A stretch of 64,000 nt of DNA from Pseudoselenomonas ruminantium (GCA_902781305.1 CACZIV010000002.1:16635-80634); one strand, 5' to 3'; positions 8,732 to 17,553 are shown, counted from the first letter of the stretch. The notes: generated by a model from the sequence alone, not told the origin. A program made the numbers and translations.

Positions 8732-10228
8732 ATGGTTGGAACGCAGCCGGTGAACCGTAAAAAAGCGTTTAATATGCTTTTCTTCCTGGAATTTTGGGAA
8801 CGGTTTGGTTTTTATGGCCTGCAGGCCGTGTTGGCAGGGTTCTTCGTTAAGAGCCTGGGCATGGAAGATGCAGAGTCTTTCGTTGTATTTGGTGCATTCA
8901 GCGCTATGGTATATGGTTATGTATCCATTGGCGGCTTTTTAGGCGATAAGGTCCTCGGTACTCAGCGTACCATTACGTTGGGCGCCGTGGTATTGATGAT
9001 TGGTTACTTCATGATGGGCATGGCCGGTACCAACAAGGATATGGTTTTCCTGGCACTCGGTGCTATTGCCTGCGGTAACGGTATCTTCAAGGCCAATCCG
9101 TCTTCACTGCTTTCCAAGCTCTATGAAGGGGCAGAGGAAGAACTGGACAGCGCCTTTACCATGTACTACATGGCTGTAAATATCGGTTCGTTCGTTTCCA
9201 TGTTGCTCGTACCTATCGTAGGTGCGCAGTACGGTCTTGACCTGGGCTTTATGATTTGCGCGATGGGTCTGGTACTGGCCATCGGCGGTTTCGTAAGCTT
9301 CCGTCATCTGGTACGGGGCATTGACTCTCCGGCAGGTGCGGAGAAACTGTCCATGCCGAAACTGTTGGCAACCATTGCCGGCGTTGTGGCAATGACCTTT
9401 GTATCCAGCTGGCTGCTCAGCCATCTGTCCGTAGCGCACTGGCTGCTGCTCGTCATTGGCATTTTGGTTTATGGCGTATTCATCAAGATGATTTTCCAGT
9501 CCTCCGGGGCTACGCGCAGTCACATGATTGCCGCTATGATTCTGATTGTCGAGGCTATCGTGTTTTTCACGCTGTACAATCAGATGCCGACGTCGCTCAA
9601 CTTCTTTGCGATTAAGAATGTGGAACACAGCATTATGGGCATAAATATTCCCGATGCACAGGTGTTCCAGACCCTCAATCCGTTCTGGATTATGCTCGCC
9701 AGCCCGGTTCTGGCTTTCCTTTATTCCCGTTTCGGCAGCCAGGGTAAAGACCTTTCTATGCCTGCCAAGTTTGCGCTGGGCATGCTGCTGACGGCAGGTT
9801 CCTTCCTCGTAGTTGGTTTCTCGGCGAACTTCGCCAGCGAAGCCGGTATCGTATCCGCCTGGTGGCTGGTAGGTTCCTACTTCCTGAGCTCCATCGGCGA
9901 ACTCTTGATCAGTGGTTTGGGCCTTTCTATGATTTCCAAGCTCGTGCCACAGAAACTCATTGGTTTCCTGATGGGCGCATGGTTCCTGACCACGGCTATT
10001 TCCTCCATTATCGGTGGCTGGGTAGCCAGCCTTACGGCTGTGCCGAAGGACGTTACCGACCCTGTGCTGACACTGGGCGTTTACTCTGATGTATTCACGC
10101 AGATTGGTCTGGTTACGCTGGGCGTAACGGCGGTTATGGCGTTGACGGTTCCCATGCTCAATCGCCTGATCAACAAACAGGATGATGCTGAAGCGGAAGT
10201 GGAAGCAGAAGCTGTTTTGGAAAAATAA
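8732..10228 (+). CDS. POT/PTR-family peptide:H+ symporter
   Basis: A 498-aa proton-coupled di/tripeptide transporter of the inner membrane. The family signature is at the N-terminus (LEFWERFGFYGLQAV, matching the ExxER(F)xYY motif), followed by the second POT region (GGFLGDKVLGTQRTI) and GNGIFKANPSSLLSKLY. About 14 hydrophobic segments are visible. The C-terminus is short and acidic. The ATG at 8732 is used because TTAGGAGA lies upstream; a longer in-frame start at 8678 has no RBS. The gene stands alone with a consensus promoter. Confidence 0.93.
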   Translation: MVGTQPVNRKKAFNMLFFLEFWERFGFYGLQAVLAGFFVKSLGMEDAESFVVFGAFSAMVYGYVSIGGFLGDKVLGTQRTITLGAVVLMIGYFMMGMAGTNKDMVFLALGAIACGNGIFKANPSSLLSKLYEGAEEELDSAFTMYYMAVNIGSFVSMLLVPIVGAQYGLDLGFMICAMGLVLAIGGFVSFRHLVRGIDSPAGAEKLSMPKLLATIAGVVAMTFVSSWLLSHLSVAHWLLLVIGILVYGVFIKMIFQSSGATRSHMIAAMILIVEAIVFFTLYNQMPTSLNFFAIKNVEHSIMGINIPDAQVFQTLNPFWIMLASPVLAFLYSRFGSQGKDLSMPAKFALGMLLTAGSFLVVGFSANFASEAGIVSAWWLVGSYFLSSIGELLISGLGLSMISKLVPQKLIGFLMGAWFLTTAISSIIGGWVASLTAVPKDVTDPVLTLGVYSDVFTQIGLVTLGVTAVMALTVPMLNRLINKQDDAEAEVEAEAVLEK

Positions 10229-10240
10229 TTAAAAAAAGTA

Positions 10241-10269
10241 TTGACATCTGCTCTCGAAGTCGCTATAAT
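10241..10269 (+). promoter_or_regulatory. Promoter of the tRNA-Arg gene
   Basis: A perfect TTGACA (10241-10246), 17-bp spacer and perfect TATAAT (10264-10269) give a full consensus sigma-70 promoter, as expected for a stable RNA gene. Confidence 0.92.
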
Positions 10270-10302
10270 AATTTTTGTTGATTGCGAGAGCGGTTGACCA
10301 AT

Positions 10303-10380
10303 GACTCAGTAGCTCAGTTGGATTAGAGTATTTGACTACGAATCAAAGGGTCGGGGGTTCGAGTCCCTCCTGGGTCACCA
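10303..10380 (+). tRNA. tRNA-Arg (anticodon ACG), CCA encoded
   Basis: The sequence folds into a cloverleaf: acceptor GACTCAG/CTGGGTC, D-stem GCTC/GAGT, anticodon stem TTTGA/TCAAA around loop CTACGAA (anticodon ACG), and T-arm GGGGG-TTCGAGT-CCCTC. The 3' CCA is encoded. The wobble A34 would be deaminated to inosine by TadA to read CGU/CGC/CGA. The gene is monocistronic with its own promoter and terminator. Confidence 0.95.
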
Positions 10381-10392
10381 TATTGAAATGAT

Positions 10393-10428
10393 AAACCTCT
10401 ATTCTTCTTAGAAGAATAGAGGTTTTTT
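10393..10428 (+). terminator. Terminator of the tRNA-Arg gene
   Basis: A perfect 14-bp stem (AACCTCTATTCTTC / GAAGAATAGAGGTT) with a 3-nt loop is followed by T. Confidence 0.9.
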
Positions 10429-10498
10429 GTCAATTGATGCAGAAAAAATAACTAGGGAAATATAGGGCCGTTTGAGTGAACAAAGGGGCGATTTTGTC

Positions 10499-11467
10499 AT
10501 GAAACGTAGAGAGTTTCTGAAATCTGCAGTGGCGTTCTTAGGATGGTTTGCTATAGGCGGTATGTCTATGGGCTTTGCCAAGGAGAGGGATTATTATCAT
10601 ATTCTGCTTATCAGCGATTTGCATCTGCCTGTGCGGAAGAAAAATTTTCCGGATAAGGACGTGCAGAAAGACGTTTGGGCGAAAAAACAAAACCTGTTAA
10701 AAACAGTGAATGCCTGGGGGGATGTGGATGAAGTCGCTTTGCTGGGAGACTTGGCTGCCCGTTATGGCAATGAGAAAGAGTTCCGCGTGGTAGATGATTA
10801 TCTGGGTCAGCTGCAATTTCCTTATTATGCGGTGGCAGGTAATCATGATTACGCATACAAGGATGAGCCGGTTAAGTCGAAGAAGGGCAAAAAGCACAAA
10901 AAGGCAGAAGGGACTTTAGCAGAGAAACGGGCCAAACTGGCAGCTTTTCAAAAGCGGTATCATTTGCCTGGTGCTTATTATGCCCGTGATGTGGGGCGGT
11001 GCCGCCTGCTTTATCTGTCACCGGATGGCTGCCGCAGTTCGGTGGACATTGCGGATGAGCAGCTGGCCTGGCTGAAGAAGGAGATTGCGGCCCATCGCCA
11101 TGGGCCGATATTGTTCTTTTTTCATGGCCCGATTAGGGGAACTTTGCGTACCTATAATAAGAAGATTAACACCGTGGCGGCCACTGCACAGCCGTCGCAG
11201 AAACTGTTGGAAATTTTGGCAGATGTTCCGCCGGGCAGTTTGTGGATATCCGGTCATACGCATACGCCGCCGACTAATGACAGTTATGCGGATATCCGTG
11301 TGAATCGCATCAATGAAAATCTGGTCAATATCCATAATCCGACAATAGATGCGCGGCATTTGTACACCAATTCACTTTATATTTACCAAGACCGTATTGT
11401 CATTCGTACTTACGATTATGATAATGGCGTTTGGCTGGACGAGTTGGAACGGACATTTCCCTATTGA
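10499..11467 (+). CDS. Tat-exported calcineurin-like metallophosphoesterase
   Basis: A 322-aa metal-dependent phosphoesterase of unknown substrate. The N-terminus MKRREFLKSAVAFLGWFAIG is a twin-arginine signal peptide (RREFLK), so the enzyme is exported folded. The five metallophosphoesterase motifs are present: ISDLHLP, GDLAARYG, AGNHDYAY, FFHGP and SGHTHTPP. A Lys-rich insertion (about residues 120-140) separates motifs III and IV. The ATG at 10499 is chosen because it puts the Tat motif at the start and has AAAGGGG upstream. The substrate could be a nucleotide, phospholipid or phosphoprotein; the sequence does not decide. Confidence 0.88.
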   Translation: MKRREFLKSAVAFLGWFAIGGMSMGFAKERDYYHILLISDLHLPVRKKNFPDKDVQKDVWAKKQNLLKTVNAWGDVDEVALLGDLAARYGNEKEFRVVDDYLGQLQFPYYAVAGNHDYAYKDEPVKSKKGKKHKKAEGTLAEKRAKLAAFQKRYHLPGAYYARDVGRCRLLYLSPDGCRSSVDIADEQLAWLKKEIAAHRHGPILFFFHGPIRGTLRTYNKKINTVAATAQPSQKLLEILADVPPGSLWISGHTHTPPTNDSYADIRVNRINENLVNIHNPTIDARHLYTNSLYIYQDRIVIRTYDYDNGVWLDELERTFPY

Positions 11468-11494
11468 TGTGGCGGGGTGAAAACGGTTGGCAGT

Positions 11495-11528
11495 GCTTGT
11501 TTTCAGGCTGCAGAAAACAGGCGTTTTA
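11495..11528 (+). terminator. Terminator after the phosphoesterase gene
   Basis: Arms GCTTGTTTTC and GAAAACAGGC (10 bp, one G-T pair) are followed by GTTTTAT. Confidence 0.65.
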
Positions 11529-11541
11529 TAGCGAAAAAAAC

Positions 11542-11571
11542 TTGCATAAGGCCTTGTAAATGTGTTACTAT
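11542..11571 (+). promoter_or_regulatory. Probable promoter of secG
   Basis: TTGCAT (11542-11547) and TACTAT (11566-11571) are separated by 18 bp, 36 bp before the secG start. Confidence 0.55.
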
Positions 11572-11606
11572 TTACTGGAGACTGTAATTAAAGGGAGGCT
11601 TATCTA

Positions 11607-11834
11607 ATGCTTACCGTTTTGATGATAATTGATGCTTTAGTGGCTATTGGCCTTATCGCATCGGTACTGGGACAGGAAGCAAAATCCGCTGGCATGGGCG
11701 GCATGGGCGGCGGTGCTGACACCGTCTTCTCCGGCAAGGCACGGGGAATGGATGCCCTGCTGGCGCGGGTGACGGTGGTACTTGCCATCTTGTTTGCCAT
11801 TATCACCATGGTGATTGCCAAAATGACAAGCTAA
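11607..11834 (+). CDS. secG: Preprotein translocase subunit SecG
   Basis: A 75-aa inner-membrane subunit of the SecYEG channel. It has two transmembrane segments (about residues 3-22 and 52-72) separated by the typical Gly/Met-rich cytoplasmic loop (GMGGMGGGADTVFSGKARG). The position before rnr and smpB is the conserved secG-rnr-smpB order of Firmicutes. GGGAGG lies 13 nt before the ATG. Confidence 0.92.
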   Translation: MLTVLMIIDALVAIGLIASVLGQEAKSAGMGGMGGGADTVFSGKARGMDALLARVTVVLAILFAIITMVIAKMTS

Positions 11835-11852
11835 TAGCGCTATAGCGGTCAA

Positions 11853-11884
11853 ATCCCTGTTCTCTTACGAGCAGGGATATTTTG
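11853..11884 (+). terminator. Weak hairpin between secG and the esterase gene
   Basis: ATCCCTG and CAGGGAT arms are followed by ATTTTG. It may attenuate rather than end the secG transcript. Confidence 0.45.
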
Positions 11885-11902
11885 AATTTTGGGGGTGGAA
11901 AG

Positions 11903-12637
11903 ATGATTTTACCGGGAGCGGAGCCCTTCTTTATGCCTGGTGGGGAAAAGGGTGTGCTTCTGATTCATGGGTTCACGGGGCTGCCGGCAGAACTTTTGCT
12001 GATGGGACAGCATTTGAATAAGGCGGGCTTTACGGTATTGGGGGTGCGGCTCGCAGGTCATGGCACGACGGTAGAGGACATGAGTCATATGACCTGGGAA
12101 GACTGGATGGATTCGGTGCGGGATGGCTATGCCCTGCTGTCTGGCTATTGCGAGGAGATTTCCGTTATCGGTCATTCGATGGGCGGACTTTTTGCTCTGC
12201 TTTTAGCTACGGAAGAAATCGTATTCCATGTGGTGACGCTGGCGGCACCCATCTTTATCCCCGAAGAACGGGGCCTTGCGGCACTGCCGCCGCGTGAGGC
12301 CTGCTATGGCGGTTTTGTGCCCAAGGCGCGCCGCCGGCTGAAAAACGTTCCACCAGCTGCCAACTGTACCTATCGGAAAATGCCGTTGATTTCCATTCAC
12401 GAACTGGTGGATGTTATTGAAAAGACCAAGGGAGCTATCGAAGAAGTGACGGCTCCGGTGCTCATCATGCACAGCCGTGATGACCATACGGCCGCGCCGG
12501 TGAGCGCGGATTACATCCTGTCCCATGTAAAGGGGCAGGCGCGAATCGTCTGGCTTAATGAATCCGGGCATCTGCTGCCCCTGGCCAGCGAAAGAGAGAG
12601 AGTTTTTGAAGAGGCTGCGGCCTTCCTGCAAGCTTAA
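11903..12637 (+). CDS. Alpha/beta-hydrolase, Est30-like carboxylesterase
   Basis: A 244-aa cytoplasmic serine hydrolase resembling the Bacillus/Geobacillus carboxylesterase Est30. The oxyanion-hole motif LLIHGFTG is at the N-terminus. The nucleophile elbow GHSMGG carries the catalytic Ser. The Asp is likely in MHSRDDHTAAP and the His in NESGHLLPL. The family usually sits between secG and rnr, as here. The ATG at 11903 is used with GGGGGTGG just upstream. Natural substrate unknown. Confidence 0.9.
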   Translation: MILPGAEPFFMPGGEKGVLLIHGFTGLPAELLLMGQHLNKAGFTVLGVRLAGHGTTVEDMSHMTWEDWMDSVRDGYALLSGYCEEISVIGHSMGGLFALLLATEEIVFHVVTLAAPIFIPEERGLAALPPREACYGGFVPKARRRLKNVPPAANCTYRKMPLISIHELVDVIEKTKGAIEEVTAPVLIMHSRDDHTAAPVSADYILSHVKGQARIVWLNESGHLLPLASERERVFEEAAAFLQA

Positions 12638-12670
12638 CGGCAGGAGAATCGAAATTTGTAAGGAGAACAA

Positions 12671-15391
12671 ATGGACTTAAAAGAAAGAATCCTCGCTTAT
12701 ATGCGGGAAAGTGCCTATAAACCCTTAACCGAAGAGGATTTAGGCGAAGCTATGGGGCTGACGGATGAGGAGCTGGTGGATTTCCCCGTGGCGCTCGAAG
12801 AACTGGAAAGAGAAGGCGCCATTATCAAGAACCGCAGCGACCTGTACGGCGTGCCGAGCCGGATGCATCTGGTGGTGGGGCGCATCTCTATGACGGCCAA
12901 GGGCTTTGGCTTCATCATTCCCGACGTGCGGGAAACGGAAGAGGAAACGGATGTATTCGTGCCCGCCAATGCTGTGGGTTCTGCCATGCATGGGGACCGC
13001 GTAGTGGCCCGTGTCACGCCGGCGCAGGAGGAAGGTCGTTCCCGCGAGGGAGAAATCATCCGCATTCTTGAACGGGCCAATGAAAAGATTGTGGGCACGT
13101 TTGAGCGCAGCAAGACCTTTGGCTTTGTAACGCCGGATAACGTGAAACTCACGCAGGATATCTTTGTGGCGAAAAAGTTTTTTAAGGGTGCTAAGACCGG
13201 CAGCAAGGTGGTCGTAAAAATCACCAAATGGCCGAATGGCCGCCGCAGCGCGGAAGGCGAGGTCATTGAGGTGCTGGGCAAGGTGGGCGACCCCGGTGTG
13301 GATGTGCTCTCCGTTATGCGCCAGTATGATTTGTCAGAGACCTTCCCCGAAGATGTGCAGGCAGAAGCCACGGCTACGGAAACGGAACCGAATCCGGCGG
13401 AATACGCAGGACGCCGCGATAGGCGTGATTTGCAGATTGTGACCGTTGACGGTGAGGATTCCAAGGATTTGGACGATGGAGTCTATGCCCGCAAGAATCC
13501 CGATGGTTCCTTCTTCCTGGGCGTGTATATCGCCGATGTGAGCCATTATGTCCGGGAGCATGCGCCGCTTGACCGGGAAGCCTATGCCCGCGGGACGAGC
13601 GTGTATCTGGTCGATCGGGTTATTCCCATGCTGCCCAAGGAGCTTTCTAACGGCATCTGCAGTCTGAACGCCGGCGTTGACCGCCTGTCCATGGCCTGCG
13701 AAATGCAGATTTCGGCAGATGGTGAGGTAACAAGCTACGAGATTATCCCGACGGTGATTCATGTTTACCGCCGTCTGACGTACAATATCGTCAATAAGGT
13801 TCTCGTGGACAAGGCAGAGCCGTTCTTGTCCGATAATGAGGATATTCTGCCGATGCTGGAAACGCTGGCCGAGCTGCGCCATGCCTTAAAGGCCAAGCGC
13901 CATCGCCGTGGCTCGATTGATTTTGACCTGCCGGAGGTCAAGGTCAAACTGGATGAAAAAGGTCATCCGGTGGCGCTGATTAAGCGCGAAGGCAGCCTGG
14001 CCGAATCCATTATCGAAGAATGTATGCTGATTGCTAATGAGACTGTGGCCCGCCATATGGACACGAAGAATCTGCCCTTTATGTACCGTGTTCACGAGCA
14101 GCCGAGCGAAGAAAAAATCGAGCGGCTCAACAATCTGCTGGCAGCCTTTGGGCTGTTCGTCAAGCAGGATGAGCAGGGGCATATTCAGCCGATGGACGTG
14201 CAGAAGGTACTGGAAAAGGTCGAAGGCCGTCCCGAGGAACGGATTATCAGCACGGTATCTTTGCGCTCCATGCAGCAGGCGCGCTACAGCGAATTGAGTC
14301 TGGGCCATTTCGGTCTGGCTGCCCGCTACTATACGCATTTTACTTCGCCGATTCGCCGCTATCCGGATTTGATTGTGCACCGTTTACTCAGGGAGACTTT
14401 TGCCACGGGCAGCCTGCCGGTAGAGCGTCAGGCCAAGCTCAAGATGGTTCTGCCGGAGATTGCCGACCATACTTCCCAAAGGGAGCGCGTGGCCATTGAG
14501 GCGGAACGGGAAACCACGGACATGAAGAAAATCGAGTACATGGCACAGTTCGTGGGTGAGGAATTCACCGGCGTTATCAGCGGTGTAACCGCCTTTGGCA
14601 TCTTTGTGGAGCTCGATAACGGCGTGGAAGGTTTGGTTCATGTTTCCACCATGACCAATGACTATTACGAATATGTGGAAGAACAATATGCGATGATTGG
14701 TGAGCGCACCCGCACGCGGTACCGTCTGGGTGACGAGGTTGAGGTAATCCTGGCGCGCGCCAATGTGGAGGAACGGAATTTGGATTTTGTGTTAAAAGAC
14801 AACGGCCAGTATGTGCCGGAGCGCCCTGTACAGAAGGGCCAGAACAGCAATAAGGGCAAAGGGGAAAGAAAGCCCAAGGCTCCGCGTCCCAAGAAAAAGC
14901 CGCTGCTGGAAGATGAACTGATTGCGGAACCCATGCTGACGGAAGAAGAAACCAAGCAGAAGGAACAGAAAGAGCATAAACCGCGCAAACACAATGGGCA
15001 TAAAAAGCGCGGTGCTTCCGGGGAAAAATTGGCCCATACGGATAAGCGCGAGGGCGAAGCCCGCAAGCCGAAGGCTGACCGCAGCCGCCGTCAGGGCAAG
15101 GCAGAGCGCGCCGATAAGGAAAGCCGCATGGGTGCAGGCTCTTTCCGGGGCGAGAACCGCCGCAATCGCGAAGAACGCCGCAGCGACAAAGAGGTGGGTT
15201 ACCATCGCGTTTATGTGACGGGACTCAACAGCGCCGTTTGGCCGGACCCTCCCGGATACCATGAAAAGAAGGAACGGGAACTGGCAGCCGCCGCTGCTAA
15301 AGCCGAAAAGGAAAAGTCCAAGAAATCCCGCGGCTCCCGCCGTCCTCGTCCGCATCGCAAGACCGAAGGCGGTACAGCTAACAGCAAATAA
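12671..15391 (+). CDS. rnr: Ribonuclease R with a long basic C-terminal tail
   Basis: A 3'-5' hydrolytic exoribonuclease that degrades structured RNA and works with SmpB/tmRNA in ribosome rescue. Domains in order: an N-terminal HTH-like region (about 1-65), two cold-shock-type OB folds (about 66-230), the RNB catalytic domain (about 250-580), and an S1 domain (about 625-710, GEEFTGVISGVTAFGIFVEL). The RNB domain contains TVDGEDSKDLDDGVYA with the metal aspartates and HFTSPIRRYPDL. After about residue 720 a tail of about 180 residues rich in Lys, Arg and Glu follows, longer than usual. It is 12 bp upstream of smpB and likely co-transcribed. Confidence 0.96.
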   Translation: MDLKERILAYMRESAYKPLTEEDLGEAMGLTDEELVDFPVALEELEREGAIIKNRSDLYGVPSRMHLVVGRISMTAKGFGFIIPDVRETEEETDVFVPANAVGSAMHGDRVVARVTPAQEEGRSREGEIIRILERANEKIVGTFERSKTFGFVTPDNVKLTQDIFVAKKFFKGAKTGSKVVVKITKWPNGRRSAEGEVIEVLGKVGDPGVDVLSVMRQYDLSETFPEDVQAEATATETEPNPAEYAGRRDRRDLQIVTVDGEDSKDLDDGVYARKNPDGSFFLGVYIADVSHYVREHAPLDREAYARGTSVYLVDRVIPMLPKELSNGICSLNAGVDRLSMACEMQISADGEVTSYEIIPTVIHVYRRLTYNIVNKVLVDKAEPFLSDNEDILPMLETLAELRHALKAKRHRRGSIDFDLPEVKVKLDEKGHPVALIKREGSLAESIIEECMLIANETVARHMDTKNLPFMYRVHEQPSEEKIERLNNLLAAFGLFVKQDEQGHIQPMDVQKVLEKVEGRPEERIISTVSLRSMQQARYSELSLGHFGLAARYYTHFTSPIRRYPDLIVHRLLRETFATGSLPVERQAKLKMVLPEIADHTSQRERVAIEAERETTDMKKIEYMAQFVGEEFTGVISGVTAFGIFVELDNGVEGLVHVSTMTNDYYEYVEEQYAMIGERTRTRYRLGDEVEVILARANVEERNLDFVLKDNGQYVPERPVQKGQNSNKGKGERKPKAPRPKKKPLLEDELIAEPMLTEEETKQKEQKEHKPRKHNGHKKRGASGEKLAHTDKREGEARKPKADRSRRQGKAERADKESRMGAGSFRGENRRNREERRSDKEVGYHRVYVTGLNSAVWPDPPGYHEKKERELAAAAAKAEKEKSKKSRGSRRPRPHRKTEGGTANSK

Positions 15392-15403
15392 TGAGGTGAG
15401 CAA

Positions 15404-15877
15404 ATGGGCAAGAAAAATATCGGCATGAAGGTGGTCTGTGAAAACCGCAAGGCGCGCCACGATTACTTCATACACGAAACCTTTGAGACGGGGCTTGCCC
15501 TCGTGGGGACAGAGGTAAAATCCCTGCGTGCAGGCAAGGCCAACCTCAAGGACAGCTATGCCATGATTAAGGATGGGGAAATTTTTGTGGAAAATATGCA
15601 CGTTTCCCCCTATGACCAGGGCAATATCTTCAACCATGACCCGTTGCGGGCCAGAAAACTTTTGATGCACAAGAGCGAGATTGTTAAACTCTTTGCCAAG
15701 ACCCGCGAAAAAGGGTTCACACTGGTACCGCTTAAAATCTATTTCAAAAACGGCAAGGCCAAGCTGGAACTGGCACTGGCCTCCGGTAAGCACAACTACG
15801 ATAAGCGGCAGGATTTACATGAAAAGGCCGCCAAGCGGGAAGTGGAACGGGCGCTCAAAGATAGACAGCGCTACTGA
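15404..15877 (+). CDS. smpB: SsrA-binding protein SmpB
   Basis: A 157-aa cytoplasmic partner of tmRNA in trans-translation. The N-terminal barrel shows the conserved [11 protein letters not shown] and [24 protein letters not shown] region (quoted in parts), and the C-terminus has the basic [21 protein letters not shown] tail that enters the decoding centre. GAGGTGAG precedes the ATG. The tmRNA gene often follows smpB, but the 150 bp downstream here hold a structured repeat and then a permease gene, not ssrA. Confidence 0.96.
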   Translation: MGKKNIGMKVVCENRKARHDYFIHETFETGLALVGTEVKSLRAGKANLKDSYAMIKDGEIFVENMHVSPYDQGNIFNHDPLRARKLLMHKSEIVKLFAKTREKGFTLVPLKIYFKNGKAKLELALASGKHNYDKRQDLHEKAAKREVERALKDRQRY

Positions 15878-15890
15878 TTTGTAATATTGT

Positions 15891-16004
15891 AAAGTACCTG
15901 CCTTTGATGTTATAACGACATGTTAACATGTCGTTGAAACGCTGCAAGGAAGATTTTGCCGATGGCAAAATTTGAACAATTGCGTTATAATAGGCAGGTA
16001 CTTT
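15891..16004. repeat. 114-bp three-way-junction-like structured element
   Basis: A perfect 12-bp outer stem (AAAGTACCTGCC at 15891-15902, GGCAGGTACTTT at 15993-16004) encloses an 8-bp stem (TTATAACG 15910-15917 / CGTTATAA 15983-15990). Inside are a 22-bp perfect palindrome (15914-15935, centre GTTAAC) and a hairpin ATTTTGCC-GAT-GGCAAAAT (about 15954-15972). Its right edge lies 24 bp before the permease ATG. It could be a leader RNA, a palindromic miniature insertion or a protein-binding site. Confidence 0.75.
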
Positions 16005-16027
16005 TAATTTTGAAGGGGAATAATTTT

Positions 16028-17365
16028 ATGAATGAGAATGGTAACTTAAAGCGGGGGCTAAAAAACCGCCACCTGCAGATGATTGCCCTGGGCGGTGCCA
16101 TTGGCACGGGCCTGTTCTACGGTTCGGCCTCGACCATTGCACTGGCGGGGCCGGCGGTCATGCTGGCTTATCTGATTGGCGGCATTATGATTTTTTTCAT
16201 CATGCGTATGTTGGGGGAAATGGCAGTAGATGAACCGGTGTCCGGCTCGTTCAGCCATTATGCGACGAAATATTGGGGCAAGTTTCCCGGCTTTATGTCC
16301 GGTTGGAATTATTGGTTTAACTATGTGCTGGTATCCATGGCCGAGCTTACGGCGGTGGGCATTTACATGCAGTTCTGGTTCCCGGATTTGCCGCAGTGGA
16401 TTGCGGCGCTTATCTGTTTGGTGGCCATTACGGCGCTGAATCTAATCAATGTGCGGTTGTATGGGGAAACCGAATTTTGGATGGCGCTGATTAAGATTAC
16501 CGCCATCGTGTTGATGATTGTGCTTGGCGTATATATTCTGTTGGGCAGTCCGCAGCCCTTCCCCGACAACCTCAGCAATCTTTGGTCCTATGGCGGCTTT
16601 TTGCCCAATGGTGTATGGGGCCTGGCTCTGGCCATTGCGGTGGTCATGTTCTCTTTTGGCGGCATTGAGCTTATCGGCATCACCGCCGGCGAAGCGGAAA
16701 ATCCTGATAAGACCATCCCGACGGCTATCAATCAGGTTATCTGGCGTATTCTCATCTTCTATGTGGGCACGATGGCGGTTCTTATGGCACTTTGGCCCTG
16801 GAAGGAAGTCGGCATGGAGGCCAGCCCCTTCGTGCAGATTTTCATGAGCGTGGGCATTCCGGCGGCAGCCCATATCCTTAATTTCGTGGTGCTGACGGCG
16901 GCGGTGTCGGTTTACAACTCGGCCATCTACAGCAACAGCCGTATGCTCTATGGTCTGGCGGCTAAGAATGAGGCGCCAAAGTTCTTAGGTGAGCTTTCGA
17001 GCCGCGGCGTGCCGGTGCGGGGAATTTTCGTTTCCTCGGGCATAACGCTTATCTGCGTGGCGCTGAATTACTTTTTCCCGGGGCAGATTTTTATGCTGCT
17101 GATGTCCATTGCCACGATAGCCGCGACCATCAGCTGGCTCACGATTGTCATCACCCATCTGAAATTCCGGGCATATTGCAAGGCACACGGGAAAGAGACA
17201 AAGTTCAAGTCTCCGCTCTATCCCTTCATCAACTATCTGTGCATCGCCTTCCTGCTGAGCATCTGGGGCCTCATGACCCAGATTGAGGGTATGGATTTGG
17301 CGGTATATATCCTGCCGGCATGGCTCCTGTGTCTATGGCTCGGCTTTAAGTATCAAAATAAATAA
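16028..17365 (+). CDS. Amino-acid permease (APC superfamily, AAT family)
   Basis: A 445-aa inner-membrane amino-acid/proton symporter with about 12 transmembrane segments. It begins LKRGLKNRHLQMIALGGAIG, the conserved TM1 start of AroP/LysP/ProY-type permeases, with GTGLFYGS unwound in TM1. A further family motif, FGGIELIGITAGEAENP, is in the middle. The ATG at 16028 is preferred over one at 15956 because GAAGGGG lies 10 nt upstream and the family starts here. Substrate cannot be read from the sequence. The structured element at 15891-16004 ends just before the RBS. Confidence 0.9.
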   Translation: MNENGNLKRGLKNRHLQMIALGGAIGTGLFYGSASTIALAGPAVMLAYLIGGIMIFFIMRMLGEMAVDEPVSGSFSHYATKYWGKFPGFMSGWNYWFNYVLVSMAELTAVGIYMQFWFPDLPQWIAALICLVAITALNLINVRLYGETEFWMALIKITAIVLMIVLGVYILLGSPQPFPDNLSNLWSYGGFLPNGVWGLALAIAVVMFSFGGIELIGITAGEAENPDKTIPTAINQVIWRILIFYVGTMAVLMALWPWKEVGMEASPFVQIFMSVGIPAAAHILNFVVLTAAVSVYNSAIYSNSRMLYGLAAKNEAPKFLGELSSRGVPVRGIFVSSGITLICVALNYFFPGQIFMLLMSIATIAATISWLTIVITHLKFRAYCKAHGKETKFKSPLYPFINYLCIAFLLSIWGLMTQIEGMDLAVYILPAWLLCLWLGFKYQNK

Positions 17366-17381
17366 CCGAAATATTAACTTA

Positions 17382-17457
17382 AAAGACCTTGATGCCTTTT
17401 TCGCAGCGTTTGACAAGCCTGTCTAAGCGAAGAAAAAGGTATCAAGGTCTTTGCGTA
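17382..17457. repeat. Long hairpin repeat, copy 1
   Basis: A 21-bp stem (AAAGACCTTGATGCC... against the strand ending ATCAAGGTCTTT, one G-T pair) is capped by GCAGCGTTTGACAAGC / TGTCTAAGCGAAG and followed by GCGTA. It lies between two convergent genes. It has no T run after the stem, so it is not a plain terminator. Confidence 0.85.
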
Positions 17458-17475
17458 GATACGATAAGTTTACAT

Positions 17476-17553
17476 AAAGACCGGGAGGCCTTTTTCCGCA
17501 GCGTTTGACAAGCTTGTCTAAGCGAAGGAAAATGCTCTCCCCGGCTTTGCGTA
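17476..17553. repeat. Long hairpin repeat, copy 2
   Basis: The cap region (GCAGCGTTTGACAAGC, TGTCTAAGCGAAG) and trailing TTTGCGTA match copy 1 almost exactly. The stem differs in sequence but still pairs over 22 positions, with four mismatches and one wobble. At three stem positions T-A pairs of copy 1 are G-C pairs here, that is, compensatory changes. Confidence 0.85.

Noticed and set aside
14792-15793. 333-aa reverse-strand ORF across rnr and smpB
   Set aside because: It is the mirror of the Lys/Arg/Glu-rich RNase R tail and SmpB; composition is that of an antisense shadow.
15878-16027. tmRNA (ssrA) gene after smpB
   Set aside because: The gap is only 150 bp and shows no tmRNA tag ORF or tRNA-Ala-like ends; it is a palindromic element instead.
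17382-17553. Integron attC sites
   Set aside because: The long imperfect hairpins recall attC, but no RYYYAAC/GTTRRRY pair is at the stem ends and no integron integrase or cassette is present.
17382-17553. CRISPR repeats
   Set aside because: Only two copies, each a long hairpin with diverged stems; no spacer-repeat periodicity and no cas genes. No CRISPR array was seen anywhere in the window.
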